Below are positions 34,778 to 43,303 of a DNA stretch of 64,000 bases, piece after piece. The first letter of the stretch is position 1; the number at the start of each line of letters is the position of its first letter. A program made the position numbers and the translations under genes. The notes beneath the pieces are model-generated. The model had not been told where the DNA came from, made no database searches, and was given only the letters and a program-made list of their open reading frames with translations. This DNA comes from Mesorhizobium sp. (lineage in GTDB: Bacteria; Pseudomonadota; Alphaproteobacteria; Rhizobiales; Rhizobiaceae): NCBI GenBank assembly GCA_027492275.1, contig JAPUFC010000071.1, forward strand, positions 1 to 64,000, written 5' to 3'.

Positions 34778-36103
34778 ATGAGCCGTCAGGACCAGATGAA
34801 GCTCGGACTCTCCGTCCGGGGAGTCGGATATCACATCGCAGCCTGGCGGTATCCAGGCGTCGACCCGCGCGGCGAAATGGGCCTGTCGCACTATCTCGCG
34901 GCGGCCCGGACGGCCGAGCGCGGCAAGTTCGACATGATCTTCTTCGCGGATGGCGTCGCCATCCGCGAGAACGGCGACGAGCGGGCGCTGTCCGGTTTCA
35001 GCACGCTGGCCCGCATGGAGCCGATGACGCTGCTGCCGGCACTCGGCGTGCTGACCGAGCGCATCGGTCTCGTCGCCACCGCGTCGACGACCTACAATGC
35101 GCCCTATCACATCGCCCGCAAGTTCGCGACGCTCGACCATCTCAGCGGTGGCCGCGCGTGCTGGAACGCAGTCACCTCCTGGTCGGATGCCGAGGCGCTG
35201 AATTTCGGCCTCAAGGACCAGATCGACATCGAACTGCGCTACGAGCGCGCCACGGAATTCATCGACGTGGTGCTCGGGCTGTGGGATAGCTGGGACGATG
35301 ACGCCTTCCTGTTCGACAAGGAGGGCGGCCGCTTCCACGATCCGGCCAAGCTGCATACGCTGGATCACAAGGGCGAGTTCTATTCCGTGCGTGGTCCGCT
35401 CAACGTCGCGCGCTCGCCGCAGGGCCGGCCGGTCGTGTGCCAGGCGGGCGCCTCGGAGAAGGGGCGCGAGATGGCGGCACGCTCGGCCGACGTCGTGTTC
35501 TGCGCCGCGGCCACGAAGGAAGCCGGCCAGACCTTCTACCGTCAGGTCAAGTCGCGGCTGCCTGCCTACGGCCGGAAGGAGCATGGGTTGAAGGTGCTGC
35601 CCGGCGTGTCGGCCATCGTCGGACGGACCGAGGCCGAGGCGCAGGAGAAGTATCGGCTGCTGCAGTCGCTGATCCTGCCCGACGTCGGCAAGGCGGTGAT
35701 CGGCACCATGGTCGGGGACCTGTCGAACTACGATGTCGACGACCCGCTTCCGCAGGTCGAGGACCGCAAGATCCAGAGCATCGGCAAGTCGATGCAGGAG
35801 CGGGCGCGGACCGAACAGCTCACCATCCGCCAGCTCTACGAGCGCGTGGCCAACGGACGCGGCCATCTGTCCCTTGTCGGCAGCGCCGAACAGGTTGCGC
35901 AAACCATGATCGAGTGGTTCGAAAGCGGAGCCTGCGATGGCTTCAACGTCGCCGCGCCCTATCTGCCCGGCTCGCTGGACGATTTCGTGGAACTCGTGGT
36001 GCCGATCCTCCAGGACAGGGGCGTGTTCCGCAAGGACTACGAAGGGGCCACGTTGCGCGAGAATCTCGGCCTCGAATACCCTGAAAGCCGCCACGCGCAC
36101 TGA
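34778..36103 (+). CDS. NtaA/SnaA/DszA-family FMN-dependent monooxygenase (LLM class)
   Basis: A 441-aa luciferase-like monooxygenase of the NtaA/EmoA branch: AARTAERGKFDMIFFADG, EPMTLLPALGVLTERIGLVATASTTYN, LSGGRACWNAVTS and RPVVCQAGASEKG are recognisable blocks. The enzyme uses reduced FMN and oxygen to hydroxylate the carbon next to a tertiary or secondary amine (or a sulfur in related members). It needs a reductase, probably the one at 38975. It lies between the solute-binding protein and its ATPase, so its substrate is probably the imported one. It is clearly different from the second family member at 40371, so a different substrate is expected. Confidence 0.85.
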   Translation: MSRQDQMKLGLSVRGVGYHIAAWRYPGVDPRGEMGLSHYLAAARTAERGKFDMIFFADGVAIRENGDERALSGFSTLARMEPMTLLPALGVLTERIGLVATASTTYNAPYHIARKFATLDHLSGGRACWNAVTSWSDAEALNFGLKDQIDIELRYERATEFIDVVLGLWDSWDDDAFLFDKEGGRFHDPAKLHTLDHKGEFYSVRGPLNVARSPQGRPVVCQAGASEKGREMAARSADVVFCAAATKEAGQTFYRQVKSRLPAYGRKEHGLKVLPGVSAIVGRTEAEAQEKYRLLQSLILPDVGKAVIGTMVGDLSNYDVDDPLPQVEDRKIQSIGKSMQERARTEQLTIRQLYERVANGRGHLSLVGSAEQVAQTMIEWFESGACDGFNVAAPYLPGSLDDFVELVVPILQDRGVFRKDYEGATLRENLGLEYPESRHAH

Positions 36104-36166
36104 GCGCACCATCGATGGCCAGTCCGCAGCGTCGCCCGCGTGGCTGCCGGACAAGCGGGATAGAAG

Positions 36167-37177
36167 ATGAACACGAAACTACGATTGGACCAGGTCGCCA
36201 AAAGCTACGGCCCGGTGAGGGCGTTGCGGCCGACCAGCCTGGACGTCCCTCAAGGCGAATTCCTGACCCTGCTCGGGCCTTCCGGGTCGGGAAAGTCGAC
36301 CCTGCTGCAAATTCTGGCCGGCCTGACGGCCTGCGACCAGGGTGAAGTCTGGATCGACGGCCGGCGGTCGACCGACACGCCGCCGCATGATCGCGGCATC
36401 GGCCTGATCTTCCAGAACTACGCCCTGTTCCCGCACCTCACGGTGGCGCAGAACATCGCCTTCCCGCTCGAGATGCGCAAAATGCCCCGCGCCGAGATCG
36501 ACAAGCGCGTCGCGCGCATGCTCGAAGTGGTGCAACTGCCGCAGGTCGGCAACCGGCTGCCGCGCGAGCTGTCCGGCGGCCAGCAGCAGCGCGTCGCCTT
36601 TGCGCGGTGTTCGGTCTACGAGCCGTCGATCATCCTGATGGACGAGCCGCTCGGCGCTCTCGACAAGCGGCTGCGCGATGACATGCAGACGGAAATCCGC
36701 CGCCTGCACAAGGAACTCGGCGCGACGATCCTCTACGTCACCCACGACCAGGAAGAGGCGATGGCCATGTCGGACCGCATCTGCCTGATGAACGACGGCG
36801 GCATAGAACAGCTCGGCACGCCGTCGGAAATCTACTTCCGGCCGCGCAGCGTCTTCGCGGCCGAATTCGTCGGCCACGCGAATTTCGTCAAGCCCGCGCC
36901 GGAGCTGACGGCGTCCGACCGGTGCATGGTGAGGCCTGAAAACATCCGTATTCTGAAGGAGGGCGAGCAAGCGGACACGGTGGTGGAAGCCACTCTCGAG
37001 GATACGGTCATGCTCGGCGCCTTCAGCCGGCATATCGCCAGGCTCGCCACCGGCGAAAGGATGGTCGCGGTCAACTGGAGCGACGAGAAGGGCGCGCCTC
37101 ACCATCCGGGCGAGAGGGTCCGGCTCGGCTGGGACGGCGCCAAGGCCGTCATGCTGTCGGCGGAGCGCGGCCGATGA
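36167..37177 (+). CDS. ABC transporter ATP-binding protein (PotA-type)
   Basis: A 336-aa ATPase with Walker A GPSGSGKST, Q-loop FQNYALFPHL, signature LSGGQQQRVAFAR, Walker B ILMDEPLGALD and THDQEEAM. After residue about 235 follows a TOBE-like domain (MVRPENIRIL, TVMLGAFSRH), as in PotA/FbpC-type proteins. A small oddity is ARCSVYEP where most relatives have ARALVYEP. Its stop overlaps the permease start by 4 nt (37174-37177). Confidence 0.92.
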   Translation: MNTKLRLDQVAKSYGPVRALRPTSLDVPQGEFLTLLGPSGSGKSTLLQILAGLTACDQGEVWIDGRRSTDTPPHDRGIGLIFQNYALFPHLTVAQNIAFPLEMRKMPRAEIDKRVARMLEVVQLPQVGNRLPRELSGGQQQRVAFARCSVYEPSIILMDEPLGALDKRLRDDMQTEIRRLHKELGATILYVTHDQEEAMAMSDRICLMNDGGIEQLGTPSEIYFRPRSVFAAEFVGHANFVKPAPELTASDRCMVRPENIRILKEGEQADTVVEATLEDTVMLGAFSRHIARLATGERMVAVNWSDEKGAPHHPGERVRLGWDGAKAVMLSAERGR

Positions 37178-38985
37178 CGGCGATCGCGCACGACATGCCC
37201 GCGGTGCGCGCCGATCCACGGCGATTTGCCCGCTACATGCCGCTGGTGCCGGCGGTCGCCTTCCTGGCCATCGTCTTCGTCATACCGGTGGCCCAGCTCC
37301 TCTTCCTCAGTTTCTTCGACAACAAGGGCAACCCGACGATCCTGCACTACGAGCGGCTGGTCGCCAACGCCACCTACTTCCAGGTCGTCCTCAATACGTT
37401 GAGCTATTCGGCCTGGACCACGCTGTTCTGCCTCGTCGGCGGCTATCCCGTCGCCTATCTGATCGCGACGATCTCGGCACGGCAGCGCAACCCGCTGATG
37501 CTGTGGATCCTGGTTCCCTTGTGGACAAGCTTCCTCGTGCGCGTCCTTGCCTGGATGGTCATTCTGGGCGCGCAAGGCGTCATCAACCGAACATTGCTGT
37601 CGCTCGGGATCATCAGTCAGCCGCTGAACCTCATCTACAATTTCTTCGGCGTCATGGTCGGCTCTGTCCATTCGCTGATGCCCATCGCCATCCTGATGAT
37701 GCTGTCGGTGATGCTGAACATCGACCGCAGCCTGTCCAACGCGGCGAGCACGCTGGGCGCGCGAAAGTCGATGGCGTTCTGGCGCATCTATTTCCCGCTG
37801 TCGCTGCCCGGCGTCGCGGCGAGCGGGCTGATGGTCTTCGTCACCTCGCTCGGCTTCTTCATCGCCCCGCAGCTCCTGGGCAGCCCGTCCAACATCATGC
37901 TGGCGCAGCTCATCATCGTTCAGCTCGAAGAATCACTGAACTGGGAATTCGCGGCGGCGCTGAGCGTCGTTTTGCTCGCCGCCACCATCATTGTGGTCGT
38001 GATCTTCGACCGTACGCTCGGCCTGTCGAGTCTGACCGGCGAGACGCGAGCCGCCGGCGCCGGCCGCAAGGGCCCGGTAGGCAGGCTGTCCTCCGAAATC
38101 GGCCAGCGGCTCGGCTCGGCCTTGGGCTGGGGCTCCGTCTACATGGAGATCCTGCTCGGCAGGATCATGCCCGGCCGCCGGCGGCTCGGCCCGGAGCGGC
38201 GGCCGATCCTGTGGATCGTGGGGATGACCGGGGTCGCATTTCTGGCCCTGCCGACGTTCTTCCTGATCCCGATCTCTGTCTCGGAGAACCGCTTCCTCGC
38301 CTGGCCGCCACAGGGCTTCACCTGGAGGTGGTACGAGGTCTATTTCTCCTCCCCGGTCTGGGTCGACGCGACGCTGCGCTCGATCGGCGTCGGGCTGGCG
38401 ACGGCGGCGCTGTCGATGATCCTGGGCGTGCCCGCAGCCTTCGTGCTGGCTCGCCATCACGTCATCGGCAAGAGCGTCATCCTGAGCCTGATGCTGCTGC
38501 CGATGGTGCTGCCGCACATCATCGTCGCCGTCGGGCTGTTCTATCTCTATGCCAAGATCGGCCTGGTCGGCACCAATATCGGCCTCATCATCGGCAACAC
38601 CATCTTCTCGCTCCCCTACGTCGTGATCACTGTGATGGCCGTGCTGCGCAACTATGACGAGCGGCTGGATCAGGCCGCCTGGACGCTCGGCGCCACGCGC
38701 GGCGTCACCTTCCGGCGCGTCACGCTGCCGCTGCTGAAGGCCGGAATGGTAACGGCGTTCCTGTTCGCCTTCGTCAAGGCGATGGACGAGCTGGCGATCG
38801 CGCTGTTCGTCGCGGATGCGGGCACGCCCCTGCTGCCGAAGCAGCTCTGGCAGGAGATGAGCTACAAGATCGACCCGTCGCTCGCCGCCGTGTCGACCTT
38901 GATCCTGATCATCGTCGGGCTGTCCATCGCGATCGTCCAGATGCTGAACAGCTTCGGGGCCCGGAGGCGCACCGATGACGTCTAG
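37174..38985 (+). CDS. Fused ABC transporter permease (PotB-PotC type)
   Basis: A 603-aa membrane protein joining two binding-protein-dependent permease domains. The N-terminal half (about 1-285) has a PotB-like coupling loop near NAASTLGARKSMAFWRIYFPL; the C-terminal half (about 340-600) has a PotC-like loop near QAAWTLGATRGVTFRRVTLPLL. The linker is long and polar (about 285-340). Separate permeases are normal for the spermidine/putrescine type; fusions occur in FbpB-type iron importers. It is translationally coupled to the ATPase and its end overlaps the flavin-reductase start by 11 nt. Confidence 0.88.
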   Translation: MTAIAHDMPAVRADPRRFARYMPLVPAVAFLAIVFVIPVAQLLFLSFFDNKGNPTILHYERLVANATYFQVVLNTLSYSAWTTLFCLVGGYPVAYLIATISARQRNPLMLWILVPLWTSFLVRVLAWMVILGAQGVINRTLLSLGIISQPLNLIYNFFGVMVGSVHSLMPIAILMMLSVMLNIDRSLSNAASTLGARKSMAFWRIYFPLSLPGVAASGLMVFVTSLGFFIAPQLLGSPSNIMLAQLIIVQLEESLNWEFAAALSVVLLAATIIVVVIFDRTLGLSSLTGETRAAGAGRKGPVGRLSSEIGQRLGSALGWGSVYMEILLGRIMPGRRRLGPERRPILWIVGMTGVAFLALPTFFLIPISVSENRFLAWPPQGFTWRWYEVYFSSPVWVDATLRSIGVGLATAALSMILGVPAAFVLARHHVIGKSVILSLMLLPMVLPHIIVAVGLFYLYAKIGLVGTNIGLIIGNTIFSLPYVVITVMAVLRNYDERLDQAAWTLGATRGVTFRRVTLPLLKAGMVTAFLFAFVKAMDELAIALFVADAGTPLLPKQLWQEMSYKIDPSLAAVSTLILIIVGLSIAIVQMLNSFGARRRTDDV

Positions 38986-39490
38986 CACCGATGGCGGGGC
39001 CGACCGTGCCAAGCCGGCGCCGTTCTGGGACGTGCTCGGCGAGAGGCCGATAGGCTTCACGCTGGTCACCGCCATGGGTGACGAGCCGGTCGGCTTCGTC
39101 GGCCTCTCGGTGGCGCATGTCAGCGCCGAGCCGCCGCTGCTGTCGGTGGCGCTGGACGCGCGCAACAAGGCGCTGGAGCGCATCGAGCGCTCCGGCGCGT
39201 TCGCCATCAATTTCCTGTCGGCCGCCAACGAGCCGGTCGCCAGGGCCTTCCTGAAAAAGGGCGCCAGCGCCGCCGAGCGCTTTCCGCCCGCGACCTGGAC
39301 GACCCTGGTCACCGGCTCTCCCGTGCTGCCCGACGCTTCCGGCGTCTTCGATTGCCAGGTCGAACGCGTCGTGGACCTCGGGCACGCAAAGCTCGTCGTC
39401 GGGCGCGTCGTCGGCTCGCGGGCCAGCGGTCAGGACTCGCCCCTGGTGTTCTTCCGCGGCGCGCTCTGTCCTACGCCGCCGACAGGCTAA
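38975..39490 (+). CDS. Flavin reductase-like domain protein
   Basis: A 171-aa protein of the flavin reductase/HpaC-like fold: FTLVTAMGDEPVGFVGLSVAHVSAEPPLLSVAL is the usual flavin-binding strand set, then ERIERSGAFAINFLSA. It would supply FMNH2 to the monooxygenase at 34778 using NAD(P)H. It starts inside the end of the permease gene (11-nt overlap) and ends the operon that began at 33693. It lacks the C-terminal winged helix of the reductase at 44755. Confidence 0.8.
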   Translation: MTSSTDGGADRAKPAPFWDVLGERPIGFTLVTAMGDEPVGFVGLSVAHVSAEPPLLSVALDARNKALERIERSGAFAINFLSAANEPVARAFLKKGASAAERFPPATWTTLVTGSPVLPDASGVFDCQVERVVDLGHAKLVVGRVVGSRASGQDSPLVFFRGALCPTPPTG

Positions 39491-39525
39491 CGCCGGAAAG
39501 CGCCTGGCCGAGCATAAGCCACGCT

Positions 39526-40269
39526 TCAGCGCTCCTTGCGACGGTTCTCGCTGTTGCGGGTGTAGATCTCGGTGACGGCGCCGCGGATGATCTCGCGGAT
39601 CTGGTCGAAATGCTTCTGGATATGCGTCAGCATGAACGCCGCGCACTCCTCTTCCCGCCGCTCGGCGAGCAATGATACGATCTGCAGGTGCTGGCCATGG
39701 CTCAACCTGCGCGACTGCCAGTCGATCCATCGCGCGAAGCGTATCCGCTCCGAGACCGACCGTACCGACTTCACGAGTTCCTCGTTCTGCGACAGGCTGA
39801 CAAGGCGCAGGTGGAACTCCTCATCGAGCTTCAGCATCTCCCCCGCCAGGATTTCGCTGTTCTCGTCGCGCTCCAGCACGAAGGCGCGCAACGCCGCGAT
39901 GTCCTCGTCCGAGGCACGCTTGCAGGCAAGCCTGATGCCCGCCTGCTCGAGATAGGCGCGCAGCTCGTAGAGGTCGAACAGCTCGTTCGCATCCAGCTCG
40001 CGGGCGAAGAAGCCCTTGTTCGCGGTCGTGGTGAGGAAACCCTCGGTCGAGAGACGGTTCAGCGCCTCCCGCAATGGCGTGCGGCTTACCTTGAGCTGGC
40101 CGGAGAGTTCGACCTCGTTGATCCGCTCTCCCGGACGGAAATTGTAGGATACCGCCATTTCCTTGAGCTGGTCATACAGCTTCGCGGCGGTCGTGAGCAC
40201 CGGTGCCTGATCGACCTCGGTGTCGCCCTCAGTCGGTTTCGTCGATGCCGAGCGATTGCCGCGGACCAC
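39526..40269 (-). CDS. GntR-family regulator (FCD subfamily)
   Basis: A 247-aa regulator with an N-terminal winged helix (about 24-85: KVSRTPLREALNRLSTEGFL and TTANKGFF) and an FCD ligand domain with the metal-site helices ELRAYLEQAGIRLACKRA, DEEFHLRLV and HGQHLQIV. The start is a GTG (40269). FCD proteins bind carboxylic acids and usually repress. It stands between the flavin reductase and the NtaA-like gene, as a GntR regulator (NtaR) does in the described NTA locus. The TGTATnCAG motifs in region 2 are its likely sites, and TGAATATACA at 40324-40333 may be its own operator. Confidence 0.9.
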   Translation of the reverse strand: MVRGNRSASTKPTEGDTEVDQAPVLTTAAKLYDQLKEMAVSYNFRPGERINEVELSGQLKVSRTPLREALNRLSTEGFLTTTANKGFFARELDANELFDLYELRAYLEQAGIRLACKRASDEDIAALRAFVLERDENSEILAGEMLKLDEEFHLRLVSLSQNEELVKSVRSVSERIRFARWIDWQSRRLSHGQHLQIVSLLAERREEECAAFMLTHIQKHFDQIREIIRGAVTEIYTRNSENRRKER

Positions 40270-40323
40270 AGGTCACCTATGCCTCCCCTCGCCCCGGCTT
40301 TCAACAAGCACGGCGGCGTCCCG

Positions 40324-40333
40324 TGAATATACA
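40324..40333. promoter_or_regulatory. Possible autoregulatory GntR motif
   Basis: TGAATATACA reads TGTATATTCA on the other strand, close to the TGTATnCAG motif. It lies 55-64 bp upstream of the regulator's GTG start. Weak match. Confidence 0.25.
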
Positions 40334-40370
40334 TCGCCATCGGCGAGGCTGTCTCGGCTGTTTTCCCGTC

Positions 40371-41732
40371 TCAAGACGCGTTCGCCACAGAATTCTGCGG
40401 CCGCGCCAGGCCCAGCCGGTCGCGCAGCGACTTGCCCTCGTATTCCGTGCGGAACCGGCCGCGGCGCTGAAGCTCGGGGACGACGAGGTTGACGAAATCG
40501 GTCATGCTTTCCGGCAGGTAGGGCGGCAGGATGTTGAAGCCGTCGGCCGCGCCCTCCGACACCCACTGCTCGAACTGGTCGGCGATCTGCACTGGCGTGC
40601 CCCACAGGCTGCGATGGCCGCTGGCTCCCGAGATGCGCTGATAGAGCTGGCGGATCGTCAGGTTCTCGCGCCGGGCAAGGTTGACGATGACGTCGCGGCG
40701 GCTCTGCGATCCCTTCGCCTCGGGCAGGTCCTCGGGCAGCGGTCCGTCGAGGTCGTATTGCTTGAGATCGATCTCGCCAAGCAGGTCAGACAGCATGAAG
40801 AGGCCGAACTCCTCCGGCACGAGATTGCTGACCGCCTCGTATTTGGCCTTCGCCTCGGATTCCGTATCGGCCACGTAAACGACGACGCCCGGCAGGATCT
40901 TGAGGCTGTCGGTCGATCGGCCGTACTTCGCCATGCGGCCCTTCACGTCCGAGTAGAAGGCCTTGCCGTCGGCCAGCGTCTGCTGCGCGGTGAACACCAC
41001 TTCGGCCGTGCGCGCGGCCAGTTCCTTGCCCGGATGGGACGACCCCGCCTGCACGATGACGGGATGCCCTTGCGGCGGCCGCGGCACGTTGAGCGGCCCG
41101 CGCACCTTGAAGTGCTGGCCGACGTGGTTGATGAAGTGGATCTTGTCGGCGAGCCCGTACCGGCCGGCCATCTTGTCGCGGATATAGGCGCCGTCCTCGA
41201 TACTGTCCCACAGCTTGAAGACGACGTCGATGAACTCCTCGGCGCGGTCGTAGCGGTCGCCGTGCTCGACGTGGCTGTCGCGGCCGAAATTATGGGCCTC
41301 GGCGAGGTTGGCCGAGGTGACGACGTTCCATCCGGCGCGCCCTTGGGTAATGTGGTCGAGCGAGGCGAACAGCCGCGCGATCGTATAGGGCTCATTGTAG
41401 GTGGTCGTGGCCGTGGTCACCAGCCCGATGTGCTCGGTGACCATCGCGAGCGCCGCAAGCAGCGTGAACGGCTCGAGCAGGCGCTTGGGCTCGGCCGCCA
41501 TCAGCGCATCCTTGGAGCGGTCCTGCTTGTCGGCGCTCCCCTCATAGGCGGCGATGCTGTCCGCGAGGAAGCAGAAGTCCAGCTTGCCGCGCTCGGCCGT
41601 ACGCACGACCTCGGCATAATAGTTGATGTCGGTCGCCCGCTCCGGCTGCGCCGACGGATAGCGCCAGCCGCCGTAATGCACGCCGGAGATCTGGAAAAGG
41701 AAGCCGAGATTCATCTGTCTGTCCGTGCCCAT
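40371..41732 (-). CDS. ntaA: Nitrilotriacetate monooxygenase component A-like enzyme
   Basis: A 453-aa FMN-dependent monooxygenase. The length and blocks such as MNLGFLFQISGVHYGGWRYP, RTAERGKLDFCFLADS, LVTTATTTYNEPYT, HVEHGDRYDRAEEFI and FTAQQTLADGKAF agree with what I remember of NtaA from Chelatobacter (Aminobacter). NtaA uses FMNH2 and oxygen to turn NTA into iminodiacetate and glyoxylate. The start is exact: TAGGAGG precedes the ATG at 41732. It is divergent from the HcnC-like gene and shares a control region with the CTGTATACAG palindrome. Some close relatives act on other N- or S-compounds, so the substrate is not proven. Confidence 0.82.
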   Translation of the reverse strand: MGTDRQMNLGFLFQISGVHYGGWRYPSAQPERATDINYYAEVVRTAERGKLDFCFLADSIAAYEGSADKQDRSKDALMAAEPKRLLEPFTLLAALAMVTEHIGLVTTATTTYNEPYTIARLFASLDHITQGRAGWNVVTSANLAEAHNFGRDSHVEHGDRYDRAEEFIDVVFKLWDSIEDGAYIRDKMAGRYGLADKIHFINHVGQHFKVRGPLNVPRPPQGHPVIVQAGSSHPGKELAARTAEVVFTAQQTLADGKAFYSDVKGRMAKYGRSTDSLKILPGVVVYVADTESEAKAKYEAVSNLVPEEFGLFMLSDLLGEIDLKQYDLDGPLPEDLPEAKGSQSRRDVIVNLARRENLTIRQLYQRISGASGHRSLWGTPVQIADQFEQWVSEGAADGFNILPPYLPESMTDFVNLVVPELQRRGRFRTEYEGKSLRDRLGLARPQNSVANAS

Positions 41733-41830
41733 TCGAAACCTCCTAAGCGTGAACAGGTGGTGTCCTGAAACCCTCCCATACAGCGGACCAGGCGGAACGG
41801 CAAGAAATGAATATTGACTTCAATTCAGAA

Positions 41831-41840
41831 CTGTATACAG
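41831..41840. promoter_or_regulatory. GntR-type palindrome CTGTATACAG
   Basis: A perfect 10-bp palindrome in the control region between the divergent ntaA-like and HcnC-like genes. It shares TGTAT[AT]CAGAAAT with the motif at 44720-44732. Palindromes with a TGTATACA core are usual for FCD-type GntR proteins. Confidence 0.55.
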
Positions 41841-41883
41841 AAATCGTCAGGCTTTCGGCCAGTCGCATTCGCAGGGTGAGAAC

Positions 41884-43026
41884 GTGCCTCAGGCGCTCCG
41901 CATATCGAGCCGACAGGGCACTGCGGATGTCATGGTTGTCGGCGGCGGCCTCGTCGGCCTGGCGATCGCCTACGGCGTCCGCCGATTGGGACTCAGCGTC
42001 ACGGTTCTCGACGGCGGGGACGATGCGCATCGCGCGTCGCGCGGGAATTTCGCGCTCGTCTGGGGCCAGGGCAAGGGTTTCGGCACGCCGGACTACGCGC
42101 GCTGGACACAGGCCTCGCTCAGCGCCTGGCCGGGCTTCGCGGCGGAACTGGCCGACATCTCCGGCATCGATCTGCACTATCGCGGCCAAGGCGGCTTCCA
42201 TCTGTGTTTCGACGAGGGCGGGTTCGAACGCCGGGGTGCCATGCTCGATCGTCATGCCGCCGAACTCGGCGCCGACGCCTATCCGTTCGAGATGGTGCCT
42301 GCCTTCGAGTTGCGGCGGACCTTTCCGCATCTCGGGCCGACCATGGCCGGCGCCAGCTATTCGCCGCGCGACGGCGACGTGAACTCGCTGCACCTCTATC
42401 GCGCCCTGATCACCGCCCTGCGCCGGCTCGGAGGCAGCTACCGGCCGGGCGCGCCGGCCACGGGCATCGCGCGCGACGGCGCCGGCTTCGCCGTCGTCGC
42501 CGGCGGGCAGACGTTTCGAGCCCGGACCGTGGTGATCGCCGCCGGGATCGAGACCGAGAGGCTGGCCGGGCTGGTCGGAATGAGCGTCCCGGTCCGCCCG
42601 CAGACCGGCCAGATCATCGTCACGGAAAAGGCCGTCCCGTTCCTTCCTTACGCAGTCTCGACCGTTCGCCAGACCAATGAAGGGGGCGTGATGCTGGGCG
42701 ACTCGGTCGAGGAAAGAGGACACGACGACACGGTCACGACCGGCGTTCTGGGCATCACCGCGGCGCGCGCCATCGCGGCTTTCCCCGTCATCGCCCGCCT
42801 GGCCGTGGTCCGCAGTTGGGCCGCATTGCGGGTCATGTCGCCAGACGGTCTTCCGGTCTACCAGCAGTCGGCCAGCCAACCGGGCGCATTTGCCTGCATA
42901 TGCCACAGCGGCGTCACGCTCGCGGCCATCCATGCCGGCGAGCTGGCTCGCCAGGTCGCCGGCGGCGCGCTTACGGGGCAGGCTGCCGCCTTCGGCACCG
43001 GGAGGTTCGATGTTCGAGCGGCTTGA
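41884..43026 (+). CDS. FAD-dependent oxidoreductase, HcnC/opine oxidase B-like subunit
   Basis: A 380-aa DAO-fold flavoprotein with the dinucleotide motif VMVVGGGLVGLAIAYGVRRLG and FALVWGQGKGF, which resemble HcnC (hydrogen cyanide synthase), NoxB/OoxB of opine oxidases and proline dehydrogenase beta subunits. This subunit carries the substrate-oxidising FAD. AGGGTGAG precedes the GTG start. It forms a unit with a 2Fe-2S subunit (43010) and a second flavoprotein (43300) with overlaps, so the enzyme is surely a heterotrimer or larger complex. See the finding on iminodiacetate dehydrogenase. Confidence 0.85.
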   Translation: MPQALRISSRQGTADVMVVGGGLVGLAIAYGVRRLGLSVTVLDGGDDAHRASRGNFALVWGQGKGFGTPDYARWTQASLSAWPGFAAELADISGIDLHYRGQGGFHLCFDEGGFERRGAMLDRHAAELGADAYPFEMVPAFELRRTFPHLGPTMAGASYSPRDGDVNSLHLYRALITALRRLGGSYRPGAPATGIARDGAGFAVVAGGQTFRARTVVIAAGIETERLAGLVGMSVPVRPQTGQIIVTEKAVPFLPYAVSTVRQTNEGGVMLGDSVEERGHDDTVTTGVLGITAARAIAAFPVIARLAVVRSWAALRVMSPDGLPVYQQSASQPGAFACICHSGVTLAAIHAGELARQVAGGALTGQAAAFGTGRFDVRAA

Positions 43027-43303
43027 GGAAAGCGGGGCGGAGATCGCTTTCACCTTCGATGGGCGCCCGTGCACCGGCAGAGCCGGCGACAGTGTCGCGG
43101 CCGCATTGATCGCAAACGGCGTCAAGGTATTCCGCACGACGCCGGTAGGCGGCGCCGAGCGCTCGGCCTTCTGCATGATCGGCGCCTGCTTCGACTGTCT
43201 CGTCGTCATCGACGGCCGGGCGAGCCGCCAAGCTTGCCTCATTCCCCTGCAGGAGGGAATGGCCGTCGAACGGCAGATCGGGCGACGGGATCCCGCACGA
43301 TGA
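43010..43303 (+). CDS. 2Fe-2S subunit, HcnA-like
   Basis: A 97-aa ferredoxin-like protein with the cluster motif FCMIGACFDCLVVIDG and a fourth cysteine in RQACLIPL, the pattern of HcnA and SoxD-like/opine-oxidase gamma subunits. It relays electrons between the flavins or to the quinone pool. GGGAGG precedes the ATG at 43010. It overlaps the upstream gene by 17 nt and the next by 4 nt (43300-43303). Confidence 0.88.
   Translation: MFERLEESGAEIAFTFDGRPCTGRAGDSVAAALIANGVKVFRTTPVGGAERSAFCMIGACFDCLVVIDGRASRQACLIPLQEGMAVERQIGRRDPAR

Noticed and set aside
34661-36154. Minus-strand frame of 497 codons
   Set aside because: It runs opposite the FMN monooxygenase gene, which has clear family motifs; the shadow shows none.
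40203-41768. Plus-strand frame of 521 codons
   Set aside because: It overlaps the NtaA-like gene on the opposite strand; the real gene has a strong ribosome site and motifs.
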